NCBI GenBank assembly: GCA_015272395.1
Contig: JACYLQ010000001.1
Span: 186,001 to 250,000, forward strand
Direction: 5' to 3'
Source: Calothrix sp. C42_A2020_038
GTDB taxonomy: Bacteria; Cyanobacteriota; Cyanobacteriia; Cyanobacteriales; Nostocaceae
DNA length: 64,000 bases
Within the stretch, counting starts at the first letter, position 1; the number at the start of each line of letters is the position of its first letter. Under the pieces are notes generated by a model. It searched no databases, was not told the origin of the DNA, and worked only from the letters and a program-made list of their open reading frames with translations. Position numbers and translations under genes: made by a program. Positions 7,188 to 17,273 of the stretch are shown piece after piece.

Positions 7188-10184
7188 ATGGTTGGGGGAA
7201 ACGGTAACAGAAATCCTTACATTATTGGTCGTCCTATTAATAGCAATGAAACTGAAAAGTTTTTTGGTCGAGAAACTCTCTTTAAATTCATTGAGGATAA
7301 CCTTCTTCAAGGCTCCAAAATTATTTTACTACACGGTCAAAGGCGCATTGGTAAATCATCTGTACTGAAACATATTCCTAATTTTATCACAAATGATGAA
7401 TTTGTTTTTGTTCAGTTTGATCTACAGCATAGAATTGGGTCAAACTTAAGTAACATTTTATATAATTTAGCGACAGAAATTATTCATCAATTAGGTCTAG
7501 ATGGAATTAAATGTCCTACAGAGACAGAATTTACAGAAATTAAAAATTGTTTCCATCGTCGATTTTTACCTCAAGTTTATGAGTTGATAGAACATAAAAA
7601 ATTAGTTTTACTACTTGATGAGTTTGATGTTGCTAATCAAAATAATAATGGTGCTGCTAATTCTGAACAAGGAACTTTCTTCCTGTATATAAACCAGCTT
7701 CTCAAGGAACAAGAAAATTTATTTATTATTCCTGTGGTTGGTAGATATCTAAATGATTTACCTAACCTCAGAAAATTATTTAAAAATGCGCCATTTCAAG
7801 AAATTGGTTTACTAGATGATATTGGCGCCAAACAACTGATAATTAAAACTGCTGAAGGAAAATTAAACTATCAACCAGAGGCGATAGAGCGAATTTTACA
7901 ACTAACTGCCGGACATCCTTATTTCACTCAAACTATTTGCTTTAGTCTATTTGAACAAGCTAGAAATGATGTAAACTGGACTGTGAGTTTTACCGACATT
8001 GAGCATGTTTTTGACCAAGCAATTGCCAATTCCGAAGCTGGATTAAGAGGATTATGGAATGTATTAACTATTCCAGAAAGAGTTATTATTTCATCTGTCG
8101 CAGAAGCCAAAAATATTGCTAATCAGAAAGGGACTACTACTTTAGAAGAACCTCTAATAGTACTGAAAAGAAAAGGTGTAGTTTCTACTGAACCATTAAT
8201 TCAGGCATGTGAAAGACTCAAAGAAAACCACTATTTGGATAACGATGGCTGTAAATTAACCGTAGAGTTCATTTGTCATTGGTTGATTAAACATCATCCA
8301 TTACGAGATGAGATATCTGAGTTGGAAAATCTAGAAATCCAAACAGTTCAACCCCTTCAAACAGCAGCCAATCTTCTTCGTGACGGAGCAGAATCCCCAG
8401 ATTCTATAATCATGCTTTATGAACGAGCTTTAACTATCAATCCTAATAACTTCTCAATTATATTGTTGTTAGCTCAAGAATATTTACATACGAGTAATTT
8501 TGAAAAAGCTTTAGAACTTTTTCGACGATGTTATCAAGTAAAACCCGAATATTATAGAGAAGCATATCTAACTGCTCTCACTACGTATGGGCACCATTTG
8601 ATAACCCAAAGACAGTTTACACTGGCAAAATTACAATACCAAATAATTTTAGAAATTGAACCAAATCGAGCATCAGCTAGAGAAAGATTAGAAGAAATTG
8701 AAGCTTATCAAAGGAAAAATACAAATTATATTGCCATTACTTGGCGAACGCTTTTCGATACACTACAATTATTTGTCAGTACTCCAGTCCTATCTTTGTT
8801 GATTACTGGAATTGCATCTCTGAGTGTTGGCATTGGTATTTATAGATATATTAGTCCCTGTGCTGAAGGTGAACAGAAAAAACTTGGTTTTCTTTGTGTC
8901 AACAGTCAAAATAGTAACTTTAGTAAAGGTGAACGGACTTTCTTTCCTAACCTTCAGAACCCAAAACGTGATGAAGGTACTAAACTATTTGCTAAAGGTA
9001 AGTATCCAGAAGCTGTCAAATCCTTTGAACAAGCTGTAGCAGATAACCGTAATGACCCAGAAGTACTCATCTACTATAATAATGCCCTTGCTTATCAAAA
9101 GAAAGAACCTTTCACCCTTGCAGTCGCAGTACCTGTAGGTACTAAAAGTAACATTGCTCAAGAAATTTTACGTGGTGTGGCACAGGCACAGCATGAGTTT
9201 AACAGTAAAGGCGGTTTAAACGGTCGATTGCTAGAAATTATTATTGCTAATGATGCTAACGATAGAGAACAAGCTAAATATGTCGCTTTTGAACTAGTTA
9301 ACAATCAATCGATATTAGGAGTAATCGGGCACTATTCTAGTGGTGTGACAGAAGTTGCATTGGAAGAGTATAACAAAACAGAAATACCAGTAATCTCTCC
9401 TACTAGTACGAGTATTTCCTTACAGGGGGAGTATTTTTTCCGAACTGTGCCTTCTGATGCTGCGGCTGGTAAAAAAATGGCGGAATATGCTTTTAAAACG
9501 ATGAATATAAATAAAGTCGTGATTTTTTTTAACCCGCGCGAATCATATAGTGACAGCATGAGAGAAGAATTTACAAAACGCTTTGAACACTTAACAGGGC
9601 AGGTAGTCCGTAAGATTAATTTAGCCGATAACCAATTTGACGCACGTAAAGAAGTTGCTGTCAGTCTGTTTAGATATCAAGCAGGAGCAGCAGTGTTATT
9701 CCCGGATGCAGGAAATACAAATGCAGCTTTAAAAATTGCTCAAGAGAGCCAAGATTTACTTAATAATCCCCAAAACCAAAACAGACAAAGGCTAAAACTT
9801 TTTGGAGGTGATACTCTCTATAGTAATGAAACCTTAAACTTAGATAGAGATGCAGTCGAAGATTTGGCTCTTGTTGTTTCCTGGTTTCGTGATTTTCCGC
9901 AAGCCAAAAAGTTCGCTCAAAAATCTGCACAGCAATGGGGAGGTGGCGTAAGTTGGCGGACTGCAACTAGCTATGATGCAACACAAGCATTTATTCAAGC
10001 TCTAGCTACTAGTCCGACACATCCTACCCGCTCAAGAGTGATTGACAGCTTAAAGAATATTAATCTTTCTAAAGAAAATACTTCTGGAGAACCGCTTCGG
10101 TTTACTCCAGATCGAGAGCGACAAATTGAACCATTTATCGTGACAGTAAAAAATAGAAAGTTTGTTGCAATACCGCAACAATAA
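7188..10184 (+). CDS. Transmembrane receptor NTPase: STAND ATPase-TPR-TM-periplasmic binding domain
   Basis: 998 residues in one chain. Leader NPYIIGRPI; Walker A HGQRRIGKSS (49-58), Walker B LVLLLDEFDV (139-148), GxP motif AGHPYFTQ (241-248); winged-helix region to about 380; TPRs at about 395-505; a single membrane helix at about 531-553; a further TPR (GTKLFAKGKYPEAVKSFEQA, about 597-616); and a type-I periplasmic binding domain of the Leu/Ile/Val receptor class from about 642 to the end (LAVAVPVGTKSNIA, VIGHYSSGVTEVAL, VISPTSTS). Topology implies a cytoplasmic ATPase and an extracytoplasmic ligand sensor. Inference: ligand binding outside controls STAND oligomerisation inside. The ligand is unknown; amino acids are typical for this fold. 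Confidence 0.85.
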   Translation: MVGGNGNRNPYIIGRPINSNETEKFFGRETLFKFIEDNLLQGSKIILLHGQRRIGKSSVLKHIPNFITNDEFVFVQFDLQHRIGSNLSNILYNLATEIIHQLGLDGIKCPTETEFTEIKNCFHRRFLPQVYELIEHKKLVLLLDEFDVANQNNNGAANSEQGTFFLYINQLLKEQENLFIIPVVGRYLNDLPNLRKLFKNAPFQEIGLLDDIGAKQLIIKTAEGKLNYQPEAIERILQLTAGHPYFTQTICFSLFEQARNDVNWTVSFTDIEHVFDQAIANSEAGLRGLWNVLTIPERVIISSVAEAKNIANQKGTTTLEEPLIVLKRKGVVSTEPLIQACERLKENHYLDNDGCKLTVEFICHWLIKHHPLRDEISELENLEIQTVQPLQTAANLLRDGAESPDSIIMLYERALTINPNNFSIILLLAQEYLHTSNFEKALELFRRCYQVKPEYYREAYLTALTTYGHHLITQRQFTLAKLQYQIILEIEPNRASARERLEEIEAYQRKNTNYIAITWRTLFDTLQLFVSTPVLSLLITGIASLSVGIGIYRYISPCAEGEQKKLGFLCVNSQNSNFSKGERTFFPNLQNPKRDEGTKLFAKGKYPEAVKSFEQAVADNRNDPEVLIYYNNALAYQKKEPFTLAVAVPVGTKSNIAQEILRGVAQAQHEFNSKGGLNGRLLEIIIANDANDREQAKYVAFELVNNQSILGVIGHYSSGVTEVALEEYNKTEIPVISPTSTSISLQGEYFFRTVPSDAAAGKKMAEYAFKTMNINKVVIFFNPRESYSDSMREEFTKRFEHLTGQVVRKINLADNQFDARKEVAVSLFRYQAGAAVLFPDAGNTNAALKIAQESQDLLNNPQNQNRQRLKLFGGDTLYSNETLNLDRDAVEDLALVVSWFRDFPQAKKFAQKSAQQWGGGVSWRTATSYDATQAFIQALATSPTHPTRSRVIDSLKNINLSKENTSGEPLRFTPDRERQIEPFIVTVKNRKFVAIPQQ

Positions 10185-10239
10185 TTATCTTTGTGTAAAA
10201 TACGACATATAATAACACAGTTGGAGTATCATCGATGCT

Positions 10240-13224
10240 ATGACACACTCAGTACCTTTAAGAAATCCCTATATAATCGGTCGTCCAATTGATGAACCGA
10301 AATTGCTTTTCGGGCGCCAAGAATTATTTGGTTTTCTAGAGGAAAATCTGAAGCAGGGTATCAAAGTTACTTTACTGCACGGTCAAAGACGTATCGGCAA
10401 GTCATCAATAATTCGTAATATCCCTAGGTTTGTTGGGTCTAATGATTTTGTTTTTATTCGCTTTGATTTAGAGTGTTACAGGCATGAAGCTCTTTGTGGT
10501 ATCTTATCTGGACTGATTAAGGAAATTATCGAGCATCTCAAATTAGATACAAGTAAGCTTAAACCACCAAATATTCAAGAATTACAAAAAGAAGTATACA
10601 GCTTTTACAGTAAATTTCTTGTCAAACTTTATCATGAATTAGGTGAAAAAAAAATAGTTTTATTATTGGATGAATTTGATGTACTAATTGATAGCTACTA
10701 TACATCAAATATCGAACATTTTTTTACATATTTACACTCGATTACTGAAGTTGATGACAAATTATCAATAATTGTATTTGCTGGTAGACAATCGGCAGAT
10801 ATGTCTAATTTAATAAGCATCTTTCCAAATGCTTCTACTCGTGAAATTGGTTTTTTAAATCAAGATAGTGCTATACAGTTAATTACTCAACCAGCAAATG
10901 GAGTTTTAAAATATGACCCACAGGCAATTCAATTAATTATTAAATTATCAGCGGGACATCCATATTTTATTCAAATTATCTGCTTTGCTATCTTTATCCG
11001 AGCTAGAGAATTAGAGCAATGGCATATTCGTCAGCAAGATGTCGAGATTATTATAGATAAAGCCATCGAAAATGCAGAAGCTGGTTTAGCATGGTTTTGG
11101 GACGGTTTAAACGTCTCACAAAAAGTTGTGTTTTCGGCTGTCGCTGAGTCTCAAAAAAAAGCTATTGAACAATCTCAACTTCCCGAATCTCCATTAAAAT
11201 TTCTGCAAAAATATGGAGTTAGAATCACAGACTCTCTCACAAAGGCTGCTCAAGAGCTAGTAAAATATAAATTCTTGAACGATACAGGCAATAATGTTAG
11301 AATTGAATTAGTCCGTCGCTGGCTTCTTCAACGTCATCCTCTGCGACAAGAAATCAAAGAATTGGAAAATCTAGATTACCCAGATATTAGCCAACAACCC
11401 ATACAAAATAAAAAACGCGGTAAATTAGCTATTTATGAAAGAAATTTGGTATGTAACCCTAATAGTTTTAGCAGTGTTTTAGCACTAGCTGAAGGATATA
11501 TGGAGGAAGAAAACTATTATAAAGCTTTGGAATTTTATGAGCGAGCTTATCAAGTAGACCCAGTGCGTAACAAAGAAAGTTTTTTGCAAGCACTAGAAAA
11601 ATGTGGAGATAAATTCAGACAGCAGTTTCAGTTTACAGAAGCTAAAAAACTGTTTGATAAAGTCTTAACGATTGAACCATTTCGCTTTTCTGCGCGCGAA
11701 AAACAAAGAGAAATTGAAGCTTTAGAAGAAAAGGAATTTTATTGGCAGCACAGAGTGGCTGAATTTCCTACTCCTCGTATCCTAAACAGTTCTAAAAAAA
11801 ATATAAATAAGAGTCTAATAGCAGTAGCTTCACTCGCTTTTATTCCATTGCTAGCTGTAGGTATTAATCATTTATCAAAAATTTATCATTTTCATCATGA
11901 ACAAGATAGCACAGGCATTTTTAGTATTATAGAGCAAGCTACAAAAAACACAAATACCAACACTAATTTTAGTGCTGGAGAACGTACATTATTTCCCATT
12001 GCTCGTAACACCTATCGCGATCAAGGTGTGCAAGCATTTAATGTCAAGAATTATCAAAAAGCATTGACTTTGTTTGCAAAAGCTGTAAAGGAAGATGCTA
12101 AAGACCCAGAGGTCTTGATTTACTATAACAACACCCGCGCACGTCAACATGGCAACACCTTCAAATTAGCAGTTGTTGTTCCTATAGACACTAAGTCTAA
12201 TATCGCGAAAGAAATGCTCCGTGGTGTTGCACAAGCACAAAATGAGTTTAACCGACAATATCACGTAGATAGAAAAAGTAAATTATTGGAAATCATAATT
12301 GCTAATGATGCTAATGAGCCAGAACAAGCAAAAAAAATTGCGTCTGAATTAGCAAAAAATCAATCTATATTAGGGATAATTGGACATTATTCTAGTGCTA
12401 CCACAAAAGCCGCTTTAGAAGAATATAAAAAAGCTGGAATATCAATTATCTCTCCTACGAGTACTAGTAATTTTTTGCAAGGCGCCAACTTATTTCGTAC
12501 TGTTCCTTCCGATGCTGCTGCTAGCAAAAAATTAGCACAACATACTTTCCAAAAGCTGCATTTACGTAAAGTGGCGGTTTTTTCAAATCCCGATAGCTCT
12601 TATAGTCATAGTATCAGTAAAGAGTTTCAACAAGAGTTTGAAAAATTAGGAGGCAAAGTAGTTCACAGTGTTGATATTACAAGTAGTACTTTTGATGCAG
12701 AGAAAGAAGTTAAAGCCAGTGTATTCATATATCGAGCGCAAGCAGCTTTGTTAGTTCCAGATACACAAAATACAGACGTGGCATTGAAAATTGCTCAAGC
12801 AAATCACGATTTAATCAAAAACCAAAATCAGCAAGGATTAAAATTATTAGGTACTGATAATCTCTACAGCAACCAAACTTTAAGTGCTGGTGGTAATAGA
12901 GTTGAAGGATTAACTATTGCAGTTCCTTGGTTTCGTGAAACTGCACAAGCAAAAAACTTTGCTCAAAAAGCTGCACAGCAATGGGGAGGAGGTGTGAGTT
13001 GGCGTACAGCGACCAGCTATGATGCAACACAAGCATTTATTCAAGCTTTATCTGCTAATCAAACTAATCCTACACGTCTTAAAATTAATAACGATTTAAA
13101 AAATATCAATATCACCCAAGAAAATACCTCTGGATATACACTCCAATTTACTTCAGACAGGGAACGACAAACCGAACCGAATTTAGTAACAGTTAAAAAT
13201 TGTAGGTTTGTGGCAATTCCATAA
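10240..13224 (+). CDS. Second transmembrane receptor NTPase, paralogue of the preceding gene
   Basis: 994 residues with the same architecture: leader NPYIIGRPIDEP, Walker A HGQRRIGKSS (47-56), Walker B IVLLLDEFDV, GxP motif AGHPYFIQ, TPRs, one helix (about 527-547), an outer TPR (GVQAFNVKNYQKALTLFAKA) and a type-I periplasmic binding domain (VVVPIDTKSNIAKE, IIGHYSSATTKAAL, IISPTSTS). It is clearly a tandem duplicate of its neighbour: the block from GGGVSWRTATSYDATQAF is identical in both, while the TM linker and the loop before the outer TPR have diverged. The intergenic gap is 55 bp, so co-transcription is likely. It ends 2 bp from the stop of the convergent NACHT gene. Confidence 0.85.
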   Translation: MTHSVPLRNPYIIGRPIDEPKLLFGRQELFGFLEENLKQGIKVTLLHGQRRIGKSSIIRNIPRFVGSNDFVFIRFDLECYRHEALCGILSGLIKEIIEHLKLDTSKLKPPNIQELQKEVYSFYSKFLVKLYHELGEKKIVLLLDEFDVLIDSYYTSNIEHFFTYLHSITEVDDKLSIIVFAGRQSADMSNLISIFPNASTREIGFLNQDSAIQLITQPANGVLKYDPQAIQLIIKLSAGHPYFIQIICFAIFIRARELEQWHIRQQDVEIIIDKAIENAEAGLAWFWDGLNVSQKVVFSAVAESQKKAIEQSQLPESPLKFLQKYGVRITDSLTKAAQELVKYKFLNDTGNNVRIELVRRWLLQRHPLRQEIKELENLDYPDISQQPIQNKKRGKLAIYERNLVCNPNSFSSVLALAEGYMEEENYYKALEFYERAYQVDPVRNKESFLQALEKCGDKFRQQFQFTEAKKLFDKVLTIEPFRFSAREKQREIEALEEKEFYWQHRVAEFPTPRILNSSKKNINKSLIAVASLAFIPLLAVGINHLSKIYHFHHEQDSTGIFSIIEQATKNTNTNTNFSAGERTLFPIARNTYRDQGVQAFNVKNYQKALTLFAKAVKEDAKDPEVLIYYNNTRARQHGNTFKLAVVVPIDTKSNIAKEMLRGVAQAQNEFNRQYHVDRKSKLLEIIIANDANEPEQAKKIASELAKNQSILGIIGHYSSATTKAALEEYKKAGISIISPTSTSNFLQGANLFRTVPSDAAASKKLAQHTFQKLHLRKVAVFSNPDSSYSHSISKEFQQEFEKLGGKVVHSVDITSSTFDAEKEVKASVFIYRAQAALLVPDTQNTDVALKIAQANHDLIKNQNQQGLKLLGTDNLYSNQTLSAGGNRVEGLTIAVPWFRETAQAKNFAQKAAQQWGGGVSWRTATSYDATQAFIQALSANQTNPTRLKINNDLKNINITQENTSGYTLQFTSDRERQTEPNLVTVKNCRFVAIP

Positions 13225-13226
13225 AA

Positions 13227-16200
13227 TTAACCCTCTGTTGACAGTTTTTGCTTGTGCCAAGCTTGATGAAAATCAACATAAGTCAATTTCTCCCCACAAT
13301 ACCAAATTAGTTTATAACAATGACGGTATTGTTCCATCTCTAAGCTCATTTGGTTAGAAAAACAATCTTTGAGCAATGGAACTAACTTGAGTATTTGTTC
13401 ATCACGTAACACTTTTTTCAAATTCTCTACCGTACGCTTACGGGTAGTGTCTTTTTTCCCATACTTCACTAATTCAATTAAGGTATTAAATGCAACTGTG
13501 TTATCTGGGTCAAGAAGCGCTAATTTGAATGCCTTGTTACCTTTGATATCTTCATTTTGAGCCGAAATTATTCCCTGTTCCAATGCGGTAATAAATTTTG
13601 TTGTATCGACTAATTTGGCAGGTTTTCTAGATTGGCTAGACTTTTGTAAACGTTTTTGAGTCTCATCTCTATCTTCATAAATTTTATTATTTAATAATTG
13701 AGCAAGAACTGGGATAGAGTTAACATAAGATAATATACTTGGGTTTTCCGTAACTAATGCACGAATGTTGTCAATTATTTGGCACCGTAAGACGGAATTA
13801 TCACTCTTAGTAATAATTTCTACAAATGTAGACAAGGCAACTTTATTTCCTGGGTCAATCTTAGCAAGAAAGTAGGCGCCTTTACGACGTATCGAATCCT
13901 TTGTTGTAGACTCAATAATCTCAGTAAGTGCTGTTACAGCAACTTTGTTTCCTGGTTCGACTTTTCCTAAGCTATCAGCAGCTTGTAAGCGTAAACTTTC
14001 TAAACGAATTAATCTGACTAACTTTTCTAGTGCAGCAATAGCTGTTTTATTTCCTGGGTCAAATGTTTTACCCAGACTATAGGCAGCGCTCCAAATTTCA
14101 AACTCGTTGTGACAAGTTTGAATAAATTCTTCCAAATGCATAATCGCACACTTACGGTCGGTTTTGAGTAATGCCACTCTTGCGCCTTCCTGAACTGGCG
14201 CCGGAAATCGGCGCCACTGATTTTGTGTAGGATTGTAGTAACCAAACCGCCATTTGATTAAAGAAGTGAGAATTTCTGATGAAAACGAACATGGAAACTC
14301 AGCAATTCCTGTGGCAGCTAAGAAGTAAGCTTGGTAGCTGTAGTAGTTACCAACACCGTCTTCAAATCGAATCAAAGCTTTGATAAATTCATCTTTAGCT
14401 TGTACAGGTATATCATCTCGACCTAACCATAGTAGTATAACCTCCCGCCATTGTGGCTCAAAAATACGATATGAAGTATGTGATAATTCAGGATTAAAGA
14501 AAAATCGCCAATCATCAATTGCTAACGCCGCAAAATATTCTTGAAATGTAGGATGATAAAACCCGTAGACTTTTTCGCCTTTGACTTCAGAAATACCAAC
14601 TTGGTTTAGCCAACCGAGTAACAGTGCCAACTGAAACAAACCTTCATCCGGCGCCCCTAATACTTTACAAACAAAGTGGTGACTGAGACGAAATTTTGTC
14701 TCAGCAGAGGATAGCGCTTGTAATGCTAACTCACCCAAAGCTTGGTTTAACTGCTTCCGTTGTGTGAAAGTTGTAGGAAAACGGTCTTGTTTCCATTCGT
14801 AAATTGCTTCGACAAACTGTTTATACAACATTGCCTTTGTCGAAGGAAACTCTCCTTGGGCTAGTGTCCAGGTTCGACACATCAATGCTAAACGTAAAGG
14901 GTTTTTGACCGCATCCTTAATACGCTGGCGTCCTTGTTGTTCTATTTCTGCTAACAATCTTTCCCCTAACACTGGATTATCTTGAAACCAATGCTGAATA
15001 AATTGTCTCACTAAATTTGGTGATTGATGAGAACCATAAGTAAAATTCAGGTTCCGATATGTTTTAAAATACTCCAAAGCATTTTTACCTGCATCCCAAA
15101 CATTCAAGCGACAGGTTAATATGACATTGGCATTACCTACCCATCCCGTTAAAAAACTCGCAATCCGACTCAAAGCATAACTCGATTCCATAGCCATTTC
15201 ATCAACAGCATCGAGTAATAGCCACACACGTCCTTGAGCAAACTGCTCGCAAAAGGTTTCCTCTGTTTCTACTGAAACATGACGTTTACGAATTGCCGCG
15301 CGTAACCAATCTTGTATCAAATAATCTTCTAAACTTTTCGTTTGTAAATCTGCAAGCGTTACCCAAATTGGTAAATCTTGGGTCTTTTCCAGTATCCATC
15401 CTGCCACCTTTTGTAGTAAAGTTGTTTTCCCCGCACCTGGCTCTCCAACAATTGCAATTCGATGTGGGTCTTGACTATCATTTATACTAACCAACTGTTC
15501 CAAAAATGAAGATAGTGTAGATTGTATAACTTCTGTTTCTTCCGGCTCATACAAACGTGACCCTTCTGTTGGTAATATGTCTTCGTGGCGCCTGTCACGT
15601 TGCTTACGCTCCACCAAACCCAACGGCACATAAACAGCATCAAGTTCAAAACTCATCCCATCAACACTAGTCAACGGGTTAGTCGTCAACCGTTGTTGGC
15701 TTCGTAACATTCCTTCACATATCTCTTTCCACTCTTCTCTTGCTCCTCTGTTTGTCAAGGGGAGGGACACGGGTGGGGTAGTGGGGTTACGCCGTTGTTC
15801 CCACTCATACTCAAACCGTTTTAAATTACCTTCAATATCATAACGGTGGCACCATAGATTAAGGGTAAAGTGCCAATTTTCCGAACCACCACGAGTTGAA
15901 CGGTTATCTTCTAATATTTCAACAAAATCAGCTAATCTTTTCAAACTTTCTTTGATTTGGTCAGCATTAAGAGGCTTTTGACCAGGTTGCAGTCCAGTTA
16001 ATGCTTGCAAAAATCTGACTTTAGTACGTATAACCAACCGACTTTCACTCAACCAACGAACTTGGATATGGGGTTGCAATGCATTGAGTGCCGACTCATC
16101 ACAGTCTAACGCATCGTTCGCATAAGCTAATAGTGCCGCAAACAAGCGACACGCGCGTTTTTTAGCTTCTGGTCCGTGGCTAACTCTTGCCATTGCCCAA

Positions 16201-16241
16201 TTTTTGTATACCGCAAATAAAGGTTGAACTAAGTTTAACAA
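13227..16241 (-). CDS. NACHT NTPase with C-terminal HEAT-like repeats
   Basis: 1004 residues. The N-terminal domain (about 1-155, including WHFTLNLWCHRYD and LKRFEYEWEQRR) is not recognised by me and takes the position of an effector or effector-recruiting domain. The NACHT core has Walker A GEPGAGKTT (266-274), Walker B WLLLDAVDE (340-348) and the sensor strand VILTCRLNVWD. After the winged-helix and helical section, about 690-960 hold HEAT/PBS-lyase-like repeats with recurring DPGNK/VAL phrases, probably the recognition end. The protein appears soluble. Bacterial NACHT proteins include antiphage sensors (bNACHT, Avs-like), so a role in defence or regulated cell death is plausible. The start may instead be Met17 (MARVSHGPEA). 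Confidence 0.85.
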   Translation of the reverse strand: MLNLVQPLFAVYKNWAMARVSHGPEAKKRACRLFAALLAYANDALDCDESALNALQPHIQVRWLSESRLVIRTKVRFLQALTGLQPGQKPLNADQIKESLKRLADFVEILEDNRSTRGGSENWHFTLNLWCHRYDIEGNLKRFEYEWEQRRNPTTPPVSLPLTNRGAREEWKEICEGMLRSQQRLTTNPLTSVDGMSFELDAVYVPLGLVERKQRDRRHEDILPTEGSRLYEPEETEVIQSTLSSFLEQLVSINDSQDPHRIAIVGEPGAGKTTLLQKVAGWILEKTQDLPIWVTLADLQTKSLEDYLIQDWLRAAIRKRHVSVETEETFCEQFAQGRVWLLLDAVDEMAMESSYALSRIASFLTGWVGNANVILTCRLNVWDAGKNALEYFKTYRNLNFTYGSHQSPNLVRQFIQHWFQDNPVLGERLLAEIEQQGRQRIKDAVKNPLRLALMCRTWTLAQGEFPSTKAMLYKQFVEAIYEWKQDRFPTTFTQRKQLNQALGELALQALSSAETKFRLSHHFVCKVLGAPDEGLFQLALLLGWLNQVGISEVKGEKVYGFYHPTFQEYFAALAIDDWRFFFNPELSHTSYRIFEPQWREVILLWLGRDDIPVQAKDEFIKALIRFEDGVGNYYSYQAYFLAATGIAEFPCSFSSEILTSLIKWRFGYYNPTQNQWRRFPAPVQEGARVALLKTDRKCAIMHLEEFIQTCHNEFEIWSAAYSLGKTFDPGNKTAIAALEKLVRLIRLESLRLQAADSLGKVEPGNKVAVTALTEIIESTTKDSIRRKGAYFLAKIDPGNKVALSTFVEIITKSDNSVLRCQIIDNIRALVTENPSILSYVNSIPVLAQLLNNKIYEDRDETQKRLQKSSQSRKPAKLVDTTKFITALEQGIISAQNEDIKGNKAFKLALLDPDNTVAFNTLIELVKYGKKDTTRKRTVENLKKVLRDEQILKLVPLLKDCFSNQMSLEMEQYRHCYKLIWYCGEKLTYVDFHQAWHKQKLSTEG

Positions 16242-16608
16242 CTTTCTTGGGAACTATATAAATTGGCAGATTCCCCTAAGTCATAAACTTCCCCTAGGTG
16301 CAAAAGTGTAAATTTATTGAAGTTATCATTAGGTGCATTGGAACTAGCTTAGGGGTAAAATGCGCGTTTACAGTCTTATTACTTAGAGCAAAACCTTGAT
16401 AGTCATACATTATAGGTATTGAAACACACAATTTGTAACTATTTATATTTTGTGAAAAAATCAAACCGGATTCTTATATTTTTGTAAACACAATTAGATA
16501 GCGCTAAATAAACGGAGTTAGATTAAAAGAAAGAGAATGCAGCAGTAAAAAATTTAGCCACAGTTCAAGTTAGAACCTCTCTCGATTCTTAACTTTGGGG
16601 GATTCAGT
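16242..16608. other. Divergent promoter region, NACHT and Usp
   Basis: A 367-bp spacer between divergent genes. CCCCTAAG near 16274 and CTTAGGGG near 16350 are complementary and enclose a second CCCCTAGG; this could be an operator or a hairpin in the NACHT leader. The Usp gene has a good Shine-Dalgarno (GGGGG) before its ATG. Nothing else is evident. Confidence 0.4.
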
Positions 16609-17145
16609 ATGCATAGGAGAATTTTGGTTGCGCTCGAAAATAATCAAATCGGCAATGATGTCTTTCGCGAAGCGTTATCTTTTGCTAAAATCAGCGGCGC
16701 CCGTTTAATGCTATTACATGTGATGTCACCGTTTGATGAGCGTTATATAAATCCAGTTTCCATTGACCCCTACAGCTATTATCCAGCGATGCATTCCGAA
16801 GCAATGCTGCAAACAGTCGAAAATTGGGAAAAGCTCAAACAAGACAATGTTAACTTTTTGAATAAATTATGTAGCCAAGCTACTTTTGACGGTATCACAT
16901 CCGAATTCACGCAAAGCGTTGGCGACCCAGGACAAAGTATCTGTGAAGTCGCAAGCAACTGGCAAGCTGATTTAATTATTGTTGGGCGCCGAGGACGTAC
17001 AGGACTGAGTGAATTTTTCCTCGGTAGCGTCAGTAATTATGTACTGCATCATGCTCCATGTTCAGTTTTAACAATTCAGAAAAAACAACAGAAAACAAAA
17101 GAAACCTTTACACAACCTGAAACAACGGAAGCTGCCGTCAGATAG
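16609..17145 (+). CDS. UspA-family universal stress protein
   Basis: 178 residues, one Usp domain. It begins RRILVALENNQIGNDVFREA and ends with the nucleotide-binding signature IIVGRRGRTGLSEFFLGSVS followed by YVLHHAPCSVLTI; the G-x2-G-x9-G(S) pattern indicates the ATP-binding subclass. An insert of about 25 residues around 45-70 (MSPFDERYINPVSIDPYSYY) is typical of cyanobacterial members. Soluble, probably dimeric, involved in stress adaptation. Start supported by GGGGG upstream. Monocistronic, with a hairpin terminator after it. Confidence 0.9.
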   Translation: MHRRILVALENNQIGNDVFREALSFAKISGARLMLLHVMSPFDERYINPVSIDPYSYYPAMHSEAMLQTVENWEKLKQDNVNFLNKLCSQATFDGITSEFTQSVGDPGQSICEVASNWQADLIIVGRRGRTGLSEFFLGSVSNYVLHHAPCSVLTIQKKQQKTKETFTQPETTEAAVR

Positions 17146-17177
17146 GTACTTGTGTCAAGCAATATAGCTATTTTCAC

Positions 17178-17206
17178 ATCCCCAAGTTGTTTAACAGCTT
17201 GGGGAT
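17178..17206 (+). terminator. Terminator-like hairpin after the Usp gene
   Basis: ATCCCCAAG (17178-17186) pairs with CTTGGGGAT (17198-17206), 11-nt loop; the following tract is AT-rich but not a strong T-run. Confidence 0.55.
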
Positions 17207-17273
17207 ATTAACTTATCCAACAATAATGATGTTTAATAGTTAATGAAGAATTATTGAGTTTTGTTAAGTTATT

